The notes below the pieces were generated by a model. It saw only the letters and a list, made by a program, of their open reading frames with translations. It did no database searches and was not told the origin of the DNA. The position numbers were made by a program, and so were the translations under genes. Shown here piece after piece: positions 4,578 through 6,401 of a stretch of DNA of 6,401 nucleotides (the stretch's first letter is position 1; every line of letters begins with the position of its first letter). Source of the DNA: Methanobacteriota archaeon (GTDB lineage Archaea; Thermoplasmatota; Poseidoniia; Poseidoniales; Poseidoniaceae); NCBI GenBank assembly GCA_002727515.1, contig PBXF01000030.1, positions 19,107 through 25,507 of the forward strand, written 5' to 3'.

Positions 4578-4641
4578 GATGCTTCCTTTTCAGAAGCCTT
4601 CAAAGTCCTCGTCTGAGCCCTTATGACCAAGGGGGGCTTGT
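4578..4641. promoter_or_regulatory. Divergent intergenic region between pyrH and prf1
   Basis: This 64-base space must supply promoters for UMP kinase (minus) and aRF1 (plus). I see no clear TATA box. It holds the pyrH ribosome site AAGGA (4584-4588, minus) and the prf1 site AAGGGGGG (4629-4636). Each can be drawn into a short hairpin: GCTTC (4581-4585) with GAAGC (4593-4597), and CCCTT (4618-4622) with AAGGG (4629-4633). Confidence 0.5.
4629..4636 (+). promoter_or_regulatory. Shine-Dalgarno site of prf1
   Basis: AAGGGGGG lies 5 bases before the ATG at 4642 and supports that start. It is preceded by CC, giving the same CCAAGGGG octamer seen before aIF2 beta. Confidence 0.7.
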
Positions 4642-5889
4642 ATGAGTGAGGACGCGGAGCAGGCTACCCGTAGACTAAAACTAAAATTGGCGTTAGAAGA
4701 CCTTAGAGAAATGAAGGGTTCAGGTACTGAATTAGTTACAGTAATTATCCCTCCAGATAGACAGGTATCTGACGCTAGACAAATGCTTCAAAATGAGCAT
4801 GGACAGGCTGCAAACATCAAATCTAAGTCTACAAAAAAGAATGTCCAAGCAGCTATTGAATCTGCAATTTCTTTACTCTCAAAATATCGTGATGCAGGAG
4901 AGAGAGGAATTGCTTTGTTTACTGGTGCCATAATAGTTGGAAACAATAAGACGAGACACACAACAGTTGTTGTTGATGACCCTCCACAGGAATTAATTTC
5001 ATTCAGATACAGGTGTGATTCAAGATTTGAATTAACTCAATTAGAGGACATGTTAGTAGATAAAAAATCATACGGTTTGTTTGTAATAGATCGTTCAGAA
5101 GCGGCATATGGTATTGCAAGTGGAAAGAGAATTCACGTTCAAGAACATCTGGTTTCAAACATAATGGGAAAGCACCGACAAGGAGGTCAATCTGCTCAAA
5201 GATTCGAAAGATTGATCGAAGAAGCAGCACATAACTTCTTCAAAAGGGCGACTGAGCACGCTTGCTCTTATTGGTTGCCTGAATTAGAGAATATACAAGC
5301 CATAATTATTGGAGGTCCAGGGGCAACTAAAGATTTCGTAGTGAAAAACGATTATTTCCACCATGAGATAGTAAAGAAAATTGCAGGTACAACGTTCGAC
5401 GTGGGCTATTCTAACGAAAGTGGAGTTAGAGAATTAGTTGACAACGCAGGCGCTCTGATGGGTGAAATAGAACTTGATGCAGAACGCCAGTCTGTGACTG
5501 AATTCTTAGAAGAACTGGTAAAAACGCACCCCAAGGCAACTTATGGTGAAATGATGATTAGACAAGCATTAGAGCAAGGTGCAGTTGCTAAATTACTGAT
5601 TAGTGAAGGTTTGAAAAAGAATGTCGTTGAGATAAAATGTCAATCATGTTCTAACGAATGGACTGCAAGTATTGGAAGGATGGATGAACTCCCCCCCTGT
5701 CCAAATTGCAAAGCCGACGGGGATTCATTGAGAGAATTATCGTCGGTTTCTTTGATTGATGAGTTATCAATTATGGCAGCAAAAGGTAGATCAGAAGTCA
5801 GATTTATTTCAATTGATTCTGAAGAAGGGGCGCAATTAAAATCAGGATTTGGCGGTCTTGCTGCTGTACTTCGATATCCAATAATGTGA
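4642..5889 (+). CDS. prf1: Peptide chain release factor aRF1 (archaeal/eukaryotic eRF1 family)
   Basis: aRF1 reads all three stop codons in the ribosomal A site and triggers release of the finished protein. The 415-residue length fits the family. Domain 1 carries the stop-decoding motifs NIKS at 58-61 (AANIKSKSTKKNV) and YxCxxxF at 123-129 (YRCDSRF). Domain 2 carries the catalytic GGQ at 181-183 (GKHRQGGQSAQRF). Domain 3 includes a CxxC-x16-CxxC mini zinc ribbon, Cys333, 336, 353 and 356, and ends in the conserved SGFGGLAAVLRY. All key residues are present, so the protein should be active. The start ATG is supported by AAGGGGGG five bases upstream. argS follows 9 bases after the stop in the same frame, pointing to a translation-related operon. 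Confidence 0.97.
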   Translation: MSEDAEQATRRLKLKLALEDLREMKGSGTELVTVIIPPDRQVSDARQMLQNEHGQAANIKSKSTKKNVQAAIESAISLLSKYRDAGERGIALFTGAIIVGNNKTRHTTVVVDDPPQELISFRYRCDSRFELTQLEDMLVDKKSYGLFVIDRSEAAYGIASGKRIHVQEHLVSNIMGKHRQGGQSAQRFERLIEEAAHNFFKRATEHACSYWLPELENIQAIIIGGPGATKDFVVKNDYFHHEIVKKIAGTTFDVGYSNESGVRELVDNAGALMGEIELDAERQSVTEFLEELVKTHPKATYGEMMIRQALEQGAVAKLLISEGLKKNVVEIKCQSCSNEWTASIGRMDELPPCPNCKADGDSLRELSSVSLIDELSIMAAKGRSEVRFISIDSEEGAQLKSGFGGLAAVLRYPIM

Positions 5890-5892
5890 GGT
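5888..5892 (+). promoter_or_regulatory. Shine-Dalgarno site deciding the TTG start of argS
   Basis: GAGGT overlaps the TGA stop of prf1 and lies 6 bases before TTG at 5899. It supports this TTG as the argS start and suggests translational coupling. Confidence 0.7.
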
Positions 5893-5898
5893 TTTAGT

Positions 5899-6401
5899 TT
5901 GAAGTTTCTTATAGAAATAATCGAGCAGTCTCTTGAGTCAGCAGTTGCTGACTATGGAGTTTCCGACACTTGGAAATCTGCTCTTGGGCCTAGTAGAGAA
6001 AAAGGTCAAGCTGATGTTACACTTCCTTGTTTTGTAATTGCTAAAGAATTGAAAAGAAACCCTTTGGAAATTGCAAGCGAACTGGCAGAAAAAGTGAATG
6101 GAGAGTTCCATGTCTCTGCAACTGGAGGATACTTGAACTTCAAAGCGAATGCCGAATGGTTGGTCGATAAAGTCCTCAAATGGGAAAAGCCATCTCCTAA
6201 TAATCAAATTTTGATAGAGCACACCAGTGCTAATCCAAATGGCCCGTTCCATGTGGGCAGGGCAAGGAATGCCATTCTGGGTGATTCTCTAGTAAGATTA
6301 CATCGATTGTACGGTAACAAAGTAAGAGCAGAATACTATGTGGACGATATGGGTAAACAAGTTGCTGTTTTAGCATGGGCTCTTGAGAATTTATCTAAGG
6401 A
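5899..6401 (+). CDS. argS: Arginyl-tRNA synthetase (N-terminal part, truncated by window edge)
   Basis: ArgRS charges tRNA-Arg with arginine. About 167 codons are present before the right edge, with no in-frame stop. The N-terminal add-on domain (residues 1 to about 100, including GYLNFK just before the catalytic domain) binds the tRNA D-loop in this family. The class I catalytic domain then begins with IEHTSANPNGPFHVGRARNA, continues through ILGDSLVRLHRLYG and reaches the family motif YYVDDMGKQV. The nucleotide-binding HIGH motif reads HVGR, with Arg in the fourth place. The frame has no early ATG. TTG at 5899 is the first start after the prf1 stop, has GAGGT six bases upstream, and gives an N-terminus of the usual length. 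The gene lies 9 bases after prf1, so it is probably co-transcribed with it. Confidence 0.93.
   Translation, partial: MKFLIEIIEQSLESAVADYGVSDTWKSALGPSREKGQADVTLPCFVIAKELKRNPLEIASELAEKVNGEFHVSATGGYLNFKANAEWLVDKVLKWEKPSPNNQILIEHTSANPNGPFHVGRARNAILGDSLVRLHRLYGNKVRAEYYVDDMGKQVAVLAWALENLSK

Noticed and set aside
5003..5230. 75-codon open frame on the minus strand
   Set aside because: It is antisense to aRF1, which contains every family motif across this stretch.
5938..6252. 104-codon open frame on the minus strand
   Set aside because: It is antisense to argS. The plus-strand frame carries clear ArgRS motifs, while this product is Phe/Ser-rich with no recognisable domain.
1..6401. Mobile element, CRISPR array, toxin-antitoxin or defence system
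   Set aside because: There are no regularly spaced direct repeats, no transposase or integrase motifs and no terminal repeats; nearly all bases are in recognisable housekeeping genes.

Overview
The window looks like chromosomal DNA from an AT-rich archaeon. Three kinds of evidence point this way. First, it carries archaeal information-processing proteins: class I lysyl-tRNA synthetase, aIF2 beta, aRF1 with NIKS and GGQ motifs, a short NOG1 GTPase, archaeal-type UMP kinase and a GfcR-type HTH-phosphoribosyltransferase. Second, several Shine-Dalgarno sites match the archaeal 16S tail (AGGTGAT, AGGAGG, GAGGT). Third, genes are tightly packed with stop/start overlaps. The gene set and base composition would suit a marine Thermoplasmatota lineage such as Poseidoniales (Marine Group II), but that placement is inference only.

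Layout. Bases 1-886 (minus) hold gfcR followed by lysS (class I), which runs off the left edge. Bases 983-1393 (plus) hold aIF2 beta, divergent from gfcR. Bases 1383-2368 (minus) form a three-gene unit: an unrecognised, possibly Sm-like 141-residue protein, a pterin carbinolamine dehydratase (PCD), and a thioredoxin-fold [2Fe-2S] protein whose end overlaps the aIF2 beta end by 11 bases. Bases 2469-3572 (plus) encode NOG1. Bases 3569-4577 (minus) hold UMP kinase followed by a zinc-ribbon membrane protein that overlaps the NOG1 end by 4 bases. Bases 4642-6401 (plus) hold aRF1 and then the start of arginyl-tRNA synthetase (TTG start, open at the right edge). The only gaps of note are the three divergent intergenic spaces, of 96, 100 and 64 bases. 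No gene-free stretch reaches 300 bases, and I see no tRNA, rRNA, CRISPR array or mobile element.

Functionally, translation dominates: charging with Lys and Arg, initiator tRNA delivery, termination, and large-subunit assembly. Beside these sit nucleotide and sugar metabolism genes (UMP kinase, the PRPP-binding-type regulator) and one small redox/pterin cassette of unclear purpose. I found no convincing novel defence or mobile system. What the gene list does not explain is a set of inverted repeats: a perfect 11-base-arm palindrome just past the aIF2 beta stop, a 7-base-arm repeat at the other convergent junction, a 10-base-arm palindrome inside the PCD gene, a GC-rich hairpin abutting the NOG1 start codon, and short hairpins that could mask the ribosome-binding sites of prf1 and pyrH.
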